64,000 bases of DNA, from contig NZ_JAKIKY010000001.1 in NCBI RefSeq assembly GCF_023349185.1, forward strand, positions 186,001 to 250,000. Direction: 5' to 3'. The notes under the pieces are model-generated. The model was given only the letters and a program-made list of their open reading frames with translations, was not told the origin of the DNA and ran no database searches. This DNA is from Shewanella aquimarina (GTDB taxonomy: Bacteria; Pseudomonadota; Gammaproteobacteria; Enterobacterales; Shewanellaceae). The stretch's first letter is position 1, and every line of letters begins with the position of its first letter. The translations under genes were made by a program, and so were the position numbers. Of the stretch, positions 55,973 through 64,000 are shown piece after piece.

Positions 55973-58141
55973 ATGATGAAAAAGTTCAATGTTAATGCAG
56001 CGACTAAAGCTGTATTAGGTGCAGGGCTTCTCTCACTCGCCTTATCCGGTTGCGGCAGCGACGGTAAAGATGGCGAAGATGGCAAGCCAGGCCCCGTTGG
56101 TAACCCCATTGGCGAGGTCTCACACCTAAAATCACATATCCAGTCAGCCAGTGTAGATGACGCGGGTATCCTCACCATCAACTTCAACCTGACCGACGCC
56201 AACGGCGTTGCGGTATTCGGTCTTGGTTATGCCGATATCGGTGCCGTGTCTTTCGGGCGTGTGGGCAACGAAGATGAAGTTGGCAGCACAGATCTCGAGG
56301 GTAACCCACGTGATATCTGGTTAAGCTACTTTAATAAAGATAAAGGCGATGGCCATTACACAGGCTCTTCTTACTTCAAGGGTAAGGATTGTGAAACTTG
56401 CTTGACCGACAACGGCGACGGCAGCTACACCTTAGTACTTGATAAGCCTATCGACACCTTAGGTAAGTATGACTACAAGGCAGACGTCACTAACGGTATC
56501 TACCTCGGTGTGAAGGCAAGCAACAGTGTCGGCTCTACCATGGTCGACAACAGCTTCTTCTATTGGCAGCCAAGTTCAGACACAGTTCAAGACAAGCCTA
56601 AAGCACTGATTGCTAACGATACTTGTCAAAGCTGCCACCGTCCTGGCCAGGATGGCGCACTTTCCATGCATGGCAGTAAGCATGTCACGCTTGAGTCTTG
56701 TACCTTCTGTCATACCGACTACAACTCCTACATGAAGGATGAGAAGGATGACGATGGCAAGGTGGTACGTACCTATGAGTTTGATGGCTCAATCAAGGGT
56801 ATGGCACACGCGATCCACAGCCACTCAACCTACAATGGCATCTACCCACAAAGCGCGGGTAACTGCCAGACCTGTCACCAGGCAGATGAAAAGCTGGCCA
56901 TGGCCGACGCCTGGAAGGCAGACTTAGACACCGCAACCTGTATGAACTGTCACAACAGCCCATACGCGGTACCAAGCTGGCACTGGGATAATGACAACAA
57001 CCAGATTGCCGAGAGCAAGCAAAACTGTGTGAGCTGTCATAACGATCCAAACGGCGGTGTACGCGGTGCCGAATCTGGCCACTACCTGAAGAATGACAAC
57101 GCGCAATCAGCCGCAGCTAAAGTCACCTTCAATAGCATGAGCTATGACGCTGACACTAAGACGATTACAGCCAACATGACTGTGAGTCTGGGCGACACTA
57201 AGGTTACCCTGGCACAGATCGATCCTACGCCATACAAGTACGGCGGTTTCACCAGTGCCATAGTGTTCAACGGCGTGGTCGACGATGACTTCCTACTGAA
57301 CTACCAGAAGGTAGGTTACGATAACTTCGCAGCCGGTGAAGATGGCTCGATCAATGTCACCATCGCAGATGGCGACTTTAAAGTTGCACAAATCATGGAA
57401 ACGGCAGATGTCACTGTCGCACTAAGCAGCCAACTACACATCTGTTTCGACGGTAAAGGCGCCTTAGCCGACTGTACTGTTGAAGAAGGTGTAGCAACCA
57501 ATGCTGGCCCTTACGTGCCTTCTGACACAGCCTATTTCGCCGTCGATGGTACACAGGCAGACAAGTCTCCGCGCGTACAACACGCCGACATGACAGCTTG
57601 TCAGCAGTGTCACACCACAGCGATCAAGCACCGTTTCAGCAACGATATGGATGGCTGTGCGAGCTGCCACAACGGTACTCGCGACAAGAAAGGCACAGGT
57701 TCTTCTAACCTAGCCTATATCGTTCACAGCAAGCACTATGTGTACGATTCTGAAGGCGGCTTGTTCTTCAAGAAGACTGAGTGTCAAGCCTGTCACGGTG
57801 ACAACGGATTCTCACTTTCTAAGATAGATCCAACCGCCGCACCAGTGGCCTTCGGCACAACCGATGGACAACGTCTGAGCGACACTAACGAGCAGCTAGT
57901 GGTATCACCACAAGCCGCAGCCTGTGTCAGCTGTCACCAGGCACCTTATGGTCTGAGCGAAGCAACTGCTGCGCACATTCAGACTAACGGTGGTCTGCTC
58001 AAGCAAGAAGGCGCTCCGCTCACCACCTTAGGTGTACCGGCAAGCGACTATGACAGCCTCAACCCGGCAGAGACCTGCTCGACTTGTCACAAAGACAGCC
58101 AGATCCTGGAAGCTCACGCTAACTGGGGCAGCAGTCACTAG
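55973..58141 (+). CDS. Additional OmcA/MtrC-family decaheme surface lipoprotein (2)
   Basis: A 722-residue lipoprotein starting MMKKFNVNAATKAVLGAGLLSLALSGCGS, lipobox LSGC, then SDGKDGEDGKPG. Ten CXXCH: CQSCH, CTFCH, CQTCH, CMNCH, CVSCH; CQQCH, CASCH, CQACH, CVSCH, CSTCH. The same pentaheme-beta-pentaheme-beta layout as OmcA. I start at ATG 55973 (cagggaataatc upstream); a TTG five codons earlier is unlikely. It ends in a strong terminator. Placed between omcA and mtrC with its relative at 53245, which suggests tandem duplication followed by divergence. I count ten hemes, not the eleven of UndA. Confidence 0.9.
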   Translation: MMKKFNVNAATKAVLGAGLLSLALSGCGSDGKDGEDGKPGPVGNPIGEVSHLKSHIQSASVDDAGILTINFNLTDANGVAVFGLGYADIGAVSFGRVGNEDEVGSTDLEGNPRDIWLSYFNKDKGDGHYTGSSYFKGKDCETCLTDNGDGSYTLVLDKPIDTLGKYDYKADVTNGIYLGVKASNSVGSTMVDNSFFYWQPSSDTVQDKPKALIANDTCQSCHRPGQDGALSMHGSKHVTLESCTFCHTDYNSYMKDEKDDDGKVVRTYEFDGSIKGMAHAIHSHSTYNGIYPQSAGNCQTCHQADEKLAMADAWKADLDTATCMNCHNSPYAVPSWHWDNDNNQIAESKQNCVSCHNDPNGGVRGAESGHYLKNDNAQSAAAKVTFNSMSYDADTKTITANMTVSLGDTKVTLAQIDPTPYKYGGFTSAIVFNGVVDDDFLLNYQKVGYDNFAAGEDGSINVTIADGDFKVAQIMETADVTVALSSQLHICFDGKGALADCTVEEGVATNAGPYVPSDTAYFAVDGTQADKSPRVQHADMTACQQCHTTAIKHRFSNDMDGCASCHNGTRDKKGTGSSNLAYIVHSKHYVYDSEGGLFFKKTECQACHGDNGFSLSKIDPTAAPVAFGTTDGQRLSDTNEQLVVSPQAAACVSCHQAPYGLSEATAAHIQTNGGLLKQEGAPLTTLGVPASDYDSLNPAETCSTCHKDSQILEAHANWGSSH

Positions 58142-58189
58142 TGACTAGGGCTTCACCCTGACCACTTATCGGGGTGAATTCTAATACCC

Positions 58190-58217
58190 AAAGGGAGGCA
58201 TTGCCTCCCTTTGTTTT
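58190..58217 (+). terminator. Terminator after the second extra decaheme gene
   Basis: AAAGGGAGGC-ATT-GCCTCCCTTT followed by GTTTT; a 10-bp stem, 48 bases after the stop. Confidence 0.9.
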
Positions 58218-58513
58218 ATCTATAGAACAGCGATTACTAAAATAAGAACAAAAATCGCAAAACTGTTTCATTTTGCAACATTTTTTCCCACATTCAGCAG
58301 CGTTCCGCCCCCACTTTCATACCCCTTTAGAAATAGAAAGATCTGGGTCACACATTAGACTCAGTCTGGCAGATTTTAGCCGCCTGTTACGTTAGCATTT
58401 CCTTGGGGATTTCTATTTCCAGCATTGACTTAGGTCGCACAACTTATAACTGAGAATCGGCACATTCGATGGGCCATGCACTTAAGACGATGCCAAACCT
58501 ATGCAGGGAAAAA
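58218..58513. promoter_or_regulatory. Upstream region of mtrC
   Basis: About 295 bases, no gene. Contains the CRP-like site at 58337-58352 and the leader ATGCAGGGAAAAA before the start. Confidence 0.6.
58337..58352. promoter_or_regulatory. CRP-like site upstream of mtrC
   Basis: AAAGA-TCTGGG-TCACA: full right half-site and weak left half. It is 160 bases before mtrC and similar to the block at 55776-55791. Confidence 0.5.
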
Positions 58514-60484
58514 ATGATGAACGTACAAAATAATAAATTTAAGCTGCTTCTCGCAGCAGGTGCCGTCTCCATGGCTCTCACAGGTTGTGGTGGCAGCGAC
58601 GGTAAAGACGGCAATCCGGGCAACCCCGGTGGCCCAGCGGCCGACGCCATCGAAGTACTTCACCTGGATGTCACCAAGGTGGAATACGACAACGGTACAC
58701 CGACTATCACAGTCTTTGCGACCAACGAGGATGATCTTCCCGTGATCGGCCTGAAAGACCTGGAAGTGAAGAAGGTGGTTCAGCTGTTACCTCAGGGTGC
58801 AACCGGTGCTGGTAATGCCGCCGAGTGGCAATATATCGGCTCACAAAAAACCTTCACCGACCACAAGAATGGTAACTACAGCTTCACCATCGAAGTGGAA
58901 GGCTACAACCCTGAGCTGACCCAGCGATACAACATCATCGCCAAGGCCTCGACACTACTCGACGGCGTCACACTAGTGCCGCAAACCGAGATCGCCGAAG
59001 ATTTCTCTGGCGAAGGTTATGCGCCGCTTTACACCAAGGACGTGGTCTCAACCGCCAGCTGTAAAAGCTGTCACGCAGAAGGTCAGAAGATCTACCACGG
59101 CTACACCAGCGTTGAGACTTGTGTCTCTTGTCACACCCAAGAGCTGGCAGATAGCAAAGGTAAGCCACAAGTTGCCTTCAACCATCTGATCCACAACGTC
59201 CATAACGACGCTAAGATGTATGGCCGCGAAATGGACAAGAGCGCCGAGACGGCACACCACATAGTTCAAGACAACTGTCAGACCTGTCACGTTCAGTCTG
59301 ACGAACTCACCGAATGGGGCAACTGGTCACGCGTTCCAACCATGGAAACCTGTACCAGCTGTCACGTCAACATAGACTTCGAAGCGGGTAAGGGCCATTC
59401 ACAGCAAAACGACAACAGCAACTGTGTTGCCTGTCATAACGCGACCTGGACCGCCGAGCTACACAGCCAGGCCAGCAATGACAAGAAAGCCCTTATCGAT
59501 CAGTACGGCCTCAATGTTGAGTCGACTATCGATGCCGACACCCAGGCTGCCACCATCAGCGTTCAGGTGGTCGATGCCAGCGGCGCCGCCGTCGATCTTG
59601 CCACACTGCAGCCAATGATCCAGCGTATCGAGATCGTGACTAACGTAGGTCCGAACAACGTGACCCTAGGTTATCGTGGCAAAGACTCAATCAATGCCAT
59701 CAAGAATGGCGTGCTCGACGCAGCCGCTAAGATTGAAGAAGGCAAGCTGGTTTACACCACAAGCAAAGATCTTCAACTGGGTGCTGAGGGTGTAGACAAC
59801 GAAACTGCCTTCACCTTCGTTGGCTGGGCTATGTGCTCAGACAAGGGTGAGTTCGTTAACTGCGACGATCCAGACTTCGACGGTAGCGACACCGACAAGT
59901 ACACTGGCATGAAAGCCGACCTTGCCTTCGCAACCTTATCAGGCAAGGCGCCAAGCATGCGTCACGTCGACTCAGTGAACTTCACCGCCTGTGCCTCTTG
60001 TCACACCACAGAGTTCGAAGTGCACAAGGGTAGTCACCACGCTGGTTTCGTCCTGTCTGAGCAACTCTCTCACACCAAAGATGCCAACGACATGCCTATC
60101 ATAGGTGTCGATGCTTGTGTGGCTTGTCACACGCCTGACGGCACATACGCTGGCGGCGCGAACAAGGGTGCACTAGAGATGAAACTGCACGTGGTACACG
60201 GCAAGCAAGGCATCATCAAAGACTGTGCCCAGTGTCACAACGACTTCAACCTGGACGCCTTCAAGGCTAAAGGTGCCCTGGCAACGGCTGGCGGCCAATA
60301 CAGCACGCCTATCGCCGCGACATGTACTTCTTGTCACACCAGCGATAGCGTCAAGGCCCACGTCGAGAGCCAAGGTGCCATCATCAATGGCGCTAAAGAT
60401 GTCGCTAACGACGCGGCGCAGCTAGAAACCTGTTTCTACTGCCACGCACCCGTTATCGAAGATCACACTGCGGTGAAGATGTAA
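58514..60484 (+). CDS. mtrC: MtrC, surface decaheme cytochrome lipoprotein
   Basis: A 656-residue lipoprotein: lipobox LTGC followed by GGSDGKDGNPGNPGGP, and ten CXXCH (CKSCH, CVSCH, CQTCH, CTSCH, CVACH; CASCH, CVACH, CAQCH, CTSCH, CFYCH). Between the two pentahemes is the CX8C pair (CSDKGEFVNC) typical of MtrC, whose disulfide is linked to oxygen tolerance. Together with MtrA and MtrB it forms the main electron conduit to minerals and electrodes. I use ATG 58514 after gcagggaaa; the frame extends 15 codons upstream without a ribosome site. Confidence 0.95.
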   Translation: MMNVQNNKFKLLLAAGAVSMALTGCGGSDGKDGNPGNPGGPAADAIEVLHLDVTKVEYDNGTPTITVFATNEDDLPVIGLKDLEVKKVVQLLPQGATGAGNAAEWQYIGSQKTFTDHKNGNYSFTIEVEGYNPELTQRYNIIAKASTLLDGVTLVPQTEIAEDFSGEGYAPLYTKDVVSTASCKSCHAEGQKIYHGYTSVETCVSCHTQELADSKGKPQVAFNHLIHNVHNDAKMYGREMDKSAETAHHIVQDNCQTCHVQSDELTEWGNWSRVPTMETCTSCHVNIDFEAGKGHSQQNDNSNCVACHNATWTAELHSQASNDKKALIDQYGLNVESTIDADTQAATISVQVVDASGAAVDLATLQPMIQRIEIVTNVGPNNVTLGYRGKDSINAIKNGVLDAAAKIEEGKLVYTTSKDLQLGAEGVDNETAFTFVGWAMCSDKGEFVNCDDPDFDGSDTDKYTGMKADLAFATLSGKAPSMRHVDSVNFTACASCHTTEFEVHKGSHHAGFVLSEQLSHTKDANDMPIIGVDACVACHTPDGTYAGGANKGALEMKLHVVHGKQGIIKDCAQCHNDFNLDAFKAKGALATAGGQYSTPIAATCTSCHTSDSVKAHVESQGAIINGAKDVANDAAQLETCFYCHAPVIEDHTAVKM

Positions 60485-60565
60485 TTTGCGCATCTCAAAT
60501 TGAAAACCGGGGGAGTCTCCTCCCCCACTTTTCACTACTCATTTGTGCAAATTAGGATGCCTATT

Positions 60566-61555
60566 ATGAAAATCACAAATCAATTCAAAAGCCTGATTCC
60601 GGCGGTGATGGCAGCGGCCCTGCTGTCGCTGGGCATAAGCCAGGGCGCGGTTGCGTCCAAGTGGGATGCCAACATGACCCCGGACGAGGTGGAAGCCACC
60701 CTGGACAAGAAGTTTGCCGAAGGCCAATACTCGCCTAAAGGCGCCGACTCTTGCCTCATGTGTCACGGCAAGTCTGAAAAGGTCATGGACCTGTTTAAGG
60801 GCGTACACGGCGCTGCAGACTCCAGCAAGAGCCCGATGGCCGGCCTACAATGTGAAGCCTGCCACGGCCCTATGGGTAAGCATAACCGCGGCGGTAAAGA
60901 GCCGATGATCGCCTTCGGTCCCGACTCTAGCCTGTCTGCCGAGAAGCAAAACAGCGTCTGTATGAGCTGTCACAAAGATGACAAGCGTATGGCCTGGAAT
61001 GGTGGTCACCATGACAACGCCGATGTGGCCTGTGCCTCTTGTCACTCTGTGCACACAGATAAAGATCCAGTGCTCTCTAAGAACACCGAGATGGAAGTCT
61101 GTACCAGCTGTCACACCAAGCAAAAAGCCGACATGAACAAACGCTCTTCTCACCCAATGAAGTGGGCGCAGATGGTCTGTAGCGATTGCCACAATCCACA
61201 CGGTACCCTGTCGGACTCGGACCTGGTCAAGCCCAGCGTTAACGATACCTGCTATTCGTGCCACGCAGAAAAACGCGGCCCAAAGCTATGGGAACATGCT
61301 CCCGTAACTGAAAACTGCGTCACCTGCCACAACCCGCACGGCAGTGTTAATGAGGGCATGTTGAAGACCCGCGCCCCACAACTTTGTCAGCAGTGCCACG
61401 CTAGCGATGGCCATGCCAGCAATGCTTACCTGGGCAACACTGACCAAGGTTCAAGCGTGGGTGGCAATGCCTTTACCGGTGGCCGCAGCTGCCTGAACTG
61501 TCATAACCAGATCCATGGTTCTAACCATCCATCTGGCAAATTGTTCCAGCGCTAA
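60566..61555 (+). CDS. mtrA: MtrA, periplasmic decaheme cytochrome c
   Basis: A 329-residue cytochrome with a signal peptide ([20 protein letters not shown] ... GAVAS) and ten CXXCH (CLMCH, CEACH, CMSCH, CASCH, CTSCH, CSDCH, CYSCH, CVTCH, CQQCH, CLNCH). It forms the heme wire inside the MtrB barrel. The start is 60566; the frame is open 22 codons further up but the signal peptide and the aggatg site favour this ATG. It lies 81 bases after mtrC. Confidence 0.95.
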   Translation: MKITNQFKSLIPAVMAAALLSLGISQGAVASKWDANMTPDEVEATLDKKFAEGQYSPKGADSCLMCHGKSEKVMDLFKGVHGAADSSKSPMAGLQCEACHGPMGKHNRGGKEPMIAFGPDSSLSAEKQNSVCMSCHKDDKRMAWNGGHHDNADVACASCHSVHTDKDPVLSKNTEMEVCTSCHTKQKADMNKRSSHPMKWAQMVCSDCHNPHGTLSDSDLVKPSVNDTCYSCHAEKRGPKLWEHAPVTENCVTCHNPHGSVNEGMLKTRAPQLCQQCHASDGHASNAYLGNTDQGSSVGGNAFTGGRSCLNCHNQIHGSNHPSGKLFQR

Positions 61556-61567
61556 GGAGACGAGAAG

Positions 61568-63667
61568 ATGAAATTCAAACTCAATGTAGTCACCCTCGCC
61601 CTTATCGCTAATGTCGGCATCGCAATTCCCGGCATGGCACTGGCCGAAGGCTATGGCATTCAAAACGCCAACACAGAAAAAGTGAAGTTCGACAAGTGGG
61701 CCTGTAAGCGCTGTAAGATTGAGACGGGCGTCAATGGCACTATCGGTGCCGGCGTCGGTTACAACGACAGCGATGACATCCGCTCGGCCAACGCCTTTGC
61801 CGCCGAAAATGAATTTGTCGGTAAGGTCGACGCCGATGTGAGCTACATCAGCGAATCGGGCTACCGTGCCAGCATAGAGGCGCAAAACCTCGGCATGGAA
61901 AACGGCCGCCTAGATCTCGAGTCCGGCAAGGTGGGACAGCACAAGCTAAGCCTCAACTACCGTCAGATAGCCACCTACAAGACAGACAAGGCGATGAGCC
62001 CTTATCAAGGCGTAGGCGGCGACCACCTGACCCTGCCCGACAACTGGCAGACGGCGGGTTCGAGCCAGGAGATGAGCGAGCTTTACAGCAGCCTCAACCC
62101 ACTGGAGCTGTCGCTCAAGCGCAAGCGCGCTGGCATCGGCTTCGAGTATCAGGGTGAAGAGCTGTGGAGCACCTACGTCAACTACCAGCGTGAAGACAAA
62201 ACCGGCCTCAAGCAGGCATCGGGCAGTTTCTTCAATCAGTCTATGATGCTGGCAGAGCCTGTGGACTACACCACAGACACGGTTGAGGCGGGTATCAAGC
62301 TCAAGGGCGACAACTGGTTTACCGCCCTGGCCTACTCAGGCTCGAGTTTTAAGAATGAGTACAGCCAACTCACCTTCGACAACGCCTTTAATCCAACCTT
62401 CGGCGCCCAGACTCAGGGCACCATGGCCTTAGACCCTGACAACGAGGCACACACAGTCTCGCTGATGGGCCAATACACGGCAGGCAGCACCATCATGAGC
62501 GGCCGCGTGCATTATGGCCAGATGAGCCAGGATCAGGCGCTGGTGACCTCAGGTTATGTTTACACCACGCCAGTCGAGGCTGTGGATGCCAAGGTCGACA
62601 TGAAGGGCGCTAATCTTAAAGTCGTGTCTCGTCTCAACCGCACGGTTCGCCTTAACGCCAGCTATGACTATAGCGACCGCAATAACAAGACCAATGTGGA
62701 CGAGTGGACCCAGATCAGCATCAACTCCACCACAGGCAAGGTCGCCTACAACACCCCTTATGACTTCACGTCACAGCGGGCTAAAGTGGGCGCAGACTTC
62801 CGCCTGAGTCGGGGCATGAAGCTGGATGCGGGTTATGACTTCCGCCGCGACGAGCGTAGCTATCAAGACCGCGAAACCACAGATGAAAACACGCTATGGG
62901 CCAAGTTCCACCTGAGCGCGTTGGACAACTGGGATATGTGGATCAAGGGTAGCTATGGCGAGCGTGATGGCTCTACGTACCAGGCTTCTGAGTGGACCTC
63001 GAGCGAGTCTAACAGCCTGCTGCGCAAGTACAATCTGGCAGATCGTCAGCGCACCATGGTCGAGGCACGTATCAGCCACACGCCAATCGATGCACTGACT
63101 ATCGACTTCGGCGGCCGTTATGCCCTGGACGACTACAACGAGACCCAAATCGGTCTGACCGAGTCGAAAGATGTCAGCTATGACATCAACGCCAGCTACC
63201 TGATCAACGACGACATGATGGTGAATGCCTTCTACAATCGTCAAAACATCGACTCAGAGCAGGCAGGCAGCACCAACTTCGGCGCGCCTAACTGGTATGG
63301 TCTGGTAGAAGATCAGGTCGATGTGATCGGTGCCGGGTTTAGCTACAACAATCTGTTAGAGAAGAAACTGCGCCTGGGCGTGGACTACACCTACTCAGAT
63401 TCAAGCAGCAACACCCAGGTACAGCAGGGTCTCACCGGCGACTATGGGGATTACTGCGCCAAGGTCCATAACATCAATGTCTACGGCCAATATCAGGCCA
63501 GCGACAAGATGGCACTGCGTCTTGACTACAAGATGGAGAAATATGAGGACAATGACCCAGGTAACAGCATAAACCCAGACGGGATCTGGAACGTGGTCGG
63601 CTTTGGTTACAACAGCCATGACTACAATGCCCACCTGATCATGCTGAGCATGAGCTACAAGCTCTAA
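61568..63667 (+). CDS. mtrB: MtrB, outer-membrane beta-barrel of the MtrCAB conduit
   Basis: A 699-residue porin: signal peptide ending MALA, then the N-terminal CXXC (WACKRC) and a long strand-rich barrel ending LIMLSMSYKL. It holds MtrA and lets it reach MtrC. The CXXC cysteine is reported to be needed for function in S. oneidensis. It begins 12 bases after mtrA with an aaggagac site. Confidence 0.96.
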   Translation: MKFKLNVVTLALIANVGIAIPGMALAEGYGIQNANTEKVKFDKWACKRCKIETGVNGTIGAGVGYNDSDDIRSANAFAAENEFVGKVDADVSYISESGYRASIEAQNLGMENGRLDLESGKVGQHKLSLNYRQIATYKTDKAMSPYQGVGGDHLTLPDNWQTAGSSQEMSELYSSLNPLELSLKRKRAGIGFEYQGEELWSTYVNYQREDKTGLKQASGSFFNQSMMLAEPVDYTTDTVEAGIKLKGDNWFTALAYSGSSFKNEYSQLTFDNAFNPTFGAQTQGTMALDPDNEAHTVSLMGQYTAGSTIMSGRVHYGQMSQDQALVTSGYVYTTPVEAVDAKVDMKGANLKVVSRLNRTVRLNASYDYSDRNNKTNVDEWTQISINSTTGKVAYNTPYDFTSQRAKVGADFRLSRGMKLDAGYDFRRDERSYQDRETTDENTLWAKFHLSALDNWDMWIKGSYGERDGSTYQASEWTSSESNSLLRKYNLADRQRTMVEARISHTPIDALTIDFGGRYALDDYNETQIGLTESKDVSYDINASYLINDDMMVNAFYNRQNIDSEQAGSTNFGAPNWYGLVEDQVDVIGAGFSYNNLLEKKLRLGVDYTYSDSSSNTQVQQGLTGDYGDYCAKVHNINVYGQYQASDKMALRLDYKMEKYEDNDPGNSINPDGIWNVVGFGYNSHDYNAHLIMLSMSYKL

Positions 63668-63702
63668 TCGGTAATTATCTAGTCGGTAATAACCCAGCTA
63701 AA

Positions 63703-63728
63703 AACCCGCGCCTGTCGCGGGTTTTTTT
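63703..63728 (+). terminator. Terminator of mtrCAB
   Basis: ACCCGCG-CCTGT-CGCGGGT followed by TTTTTT; 36 bases after mtrB. Confidence 0.92.
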
Positions 63729-63741
63729 ATGCTTCATCGTT

Positions 63742-63903
63742 ATACCAATCATAATAAATAATTGATCATGCTAGCTTGTTAAAACGCTCGCCAACTGCAT
63801 TAGTATTTTCAACTGTAAAATAACGACTTAGCTAAAAATTCTGCTTTGTTCTCAAGCATTTTTCCTACGCTATTTCTGATCACATACTTACTTTGATTGG
63901 TAT
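63742..63903. mobile_element. Candidate MITE-like element
   Basis: The left end ATACCAATCATAATAA and the inverted right end (reverse complement ATACCAATCAAAGTAA) are 162 bases apart and agree at 14 of 16 positions. The inside is AT-rich with no coding frame. No flanking target duplication was evident. It may be only part of a longer repeat that runs to the window edge. Confidence 0.45.
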
Positions 63904-64000
63904 TATTCGCCATCTCGCAAAAGCGTCCTCCAAGACTTTTGCCCATCGGGCTTTTGTCGTAAGCTCAAGCCACAACCCTTTGCCGACCCAGCGCCTTGTA
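63904..64000. other. Unassigned right edge
   Basis: About 100 bases with no gene I can support. The minus strand is open for some 38 codons into the edge and ends in the candidate MITE, so a gene fragment or longer repeat continuing outside the window is possible. Confidence 0.4.

Noticed and set aside
53245..58141. One of the extra cytochromes as UndA (undecaheme)
   Set aside because: Each has exactly ten CXXCH motifs on counting; the eleven-heme feature of UndA is not present.

Overview
The window is a piece of a gammaproteobacterial chromosome, almost certainly Shewanella. The clearest sign is the extracellular metal-reduction locus (feoB-feoA / mtrD-mtrE-mtrF-omcA ... mtrC-mtrA-mtrB). 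The long housekeeping stretch beside it fits the same origin: megL, ycjXF-pspABC / pspF, sapABCDF, fabV, ppiD, hupB, lon, clpX, clpP, tig, a Pro-Arg-His tRNA cluster, folD, cysS, ppiB, lpxH, miaE and glnS. Species was not determined.

Layout. 1-3346: chromosomal genes (TSUP permease, priC, a DUF2057 protein, a histone-deacetylase-like hydrolase, a ComFB-like protein). 3409-9392: a small AT-rich integrative element lodged in the 4.5S/SRP RNA gene (ffs), bounded by an exact 101-bp direct repeat. It carries a tyrosine integrase, a serine resolvase, a Rha-type regulator, a protein of unknown function, and a 508-residue protein that joins an HNH nuclease module to a trigger-factor-type FKBP domain. 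Left of the left repeat lies a decayed start of a second integrase gene, so this site was used at least twice. 9526-11708: ComEA-like DNA-binding protein and a DASS-family anion transporter. 11760-23806: methionine gamma-lyase, then the envelope-stress cluster ycjF-ycjX-pspCBA with divergent pspF, then the sapABCDF peptide ABC importer. 23911-42335: fabV and the protein quality-control block (ppiD, hupB, lon, clpX, clpP, tig), three tRNAs, folD and several housekeeping genes. 42541-63667: ferrous iron uptake and the Mtr electron-conduit cluster. 63742-63903: a candidate miniature inverted-repeat element.

How the parts work together. The Mtr region encodes two complete outer-membrane conduits, each with a periplasmic decaheme (MtrD or MtrA), a beta-barrel (MtrE or MtrB) and a surface decaheme (MtrF or MtrC). 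It also encodes OmcA and two further OmcA/MtrC-family decaheme lipoproteins placed between omcA and mtrC. That makes seven decaheme proteins, 70 CXXCH motifs by my count. The extra paralogs and mtrC each stand alone behind a terminator, with a similar leader next to the start codon. feoAB is divergent from mtrD, and the gap between them holds Fur-like boxes and a strong CRP palindrome, which suggests linked iron and catabolite control. In the psp region a sigma54-type promoter lies upstream of pspA and PspF keeps its GAFTGA loop. lon has a well-formed sigma32-type promoter.

The most unusual item is the HNH-FKBP fusion at 4043-5569 on the ffs island. Its C-terminal ~80 residues match the PPIase domain of the trigger factor encoded in this same window at about 42 of 80 positions in a hand alignment. 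I know of no established system with this architecture. A defence or toxin role is inference only.
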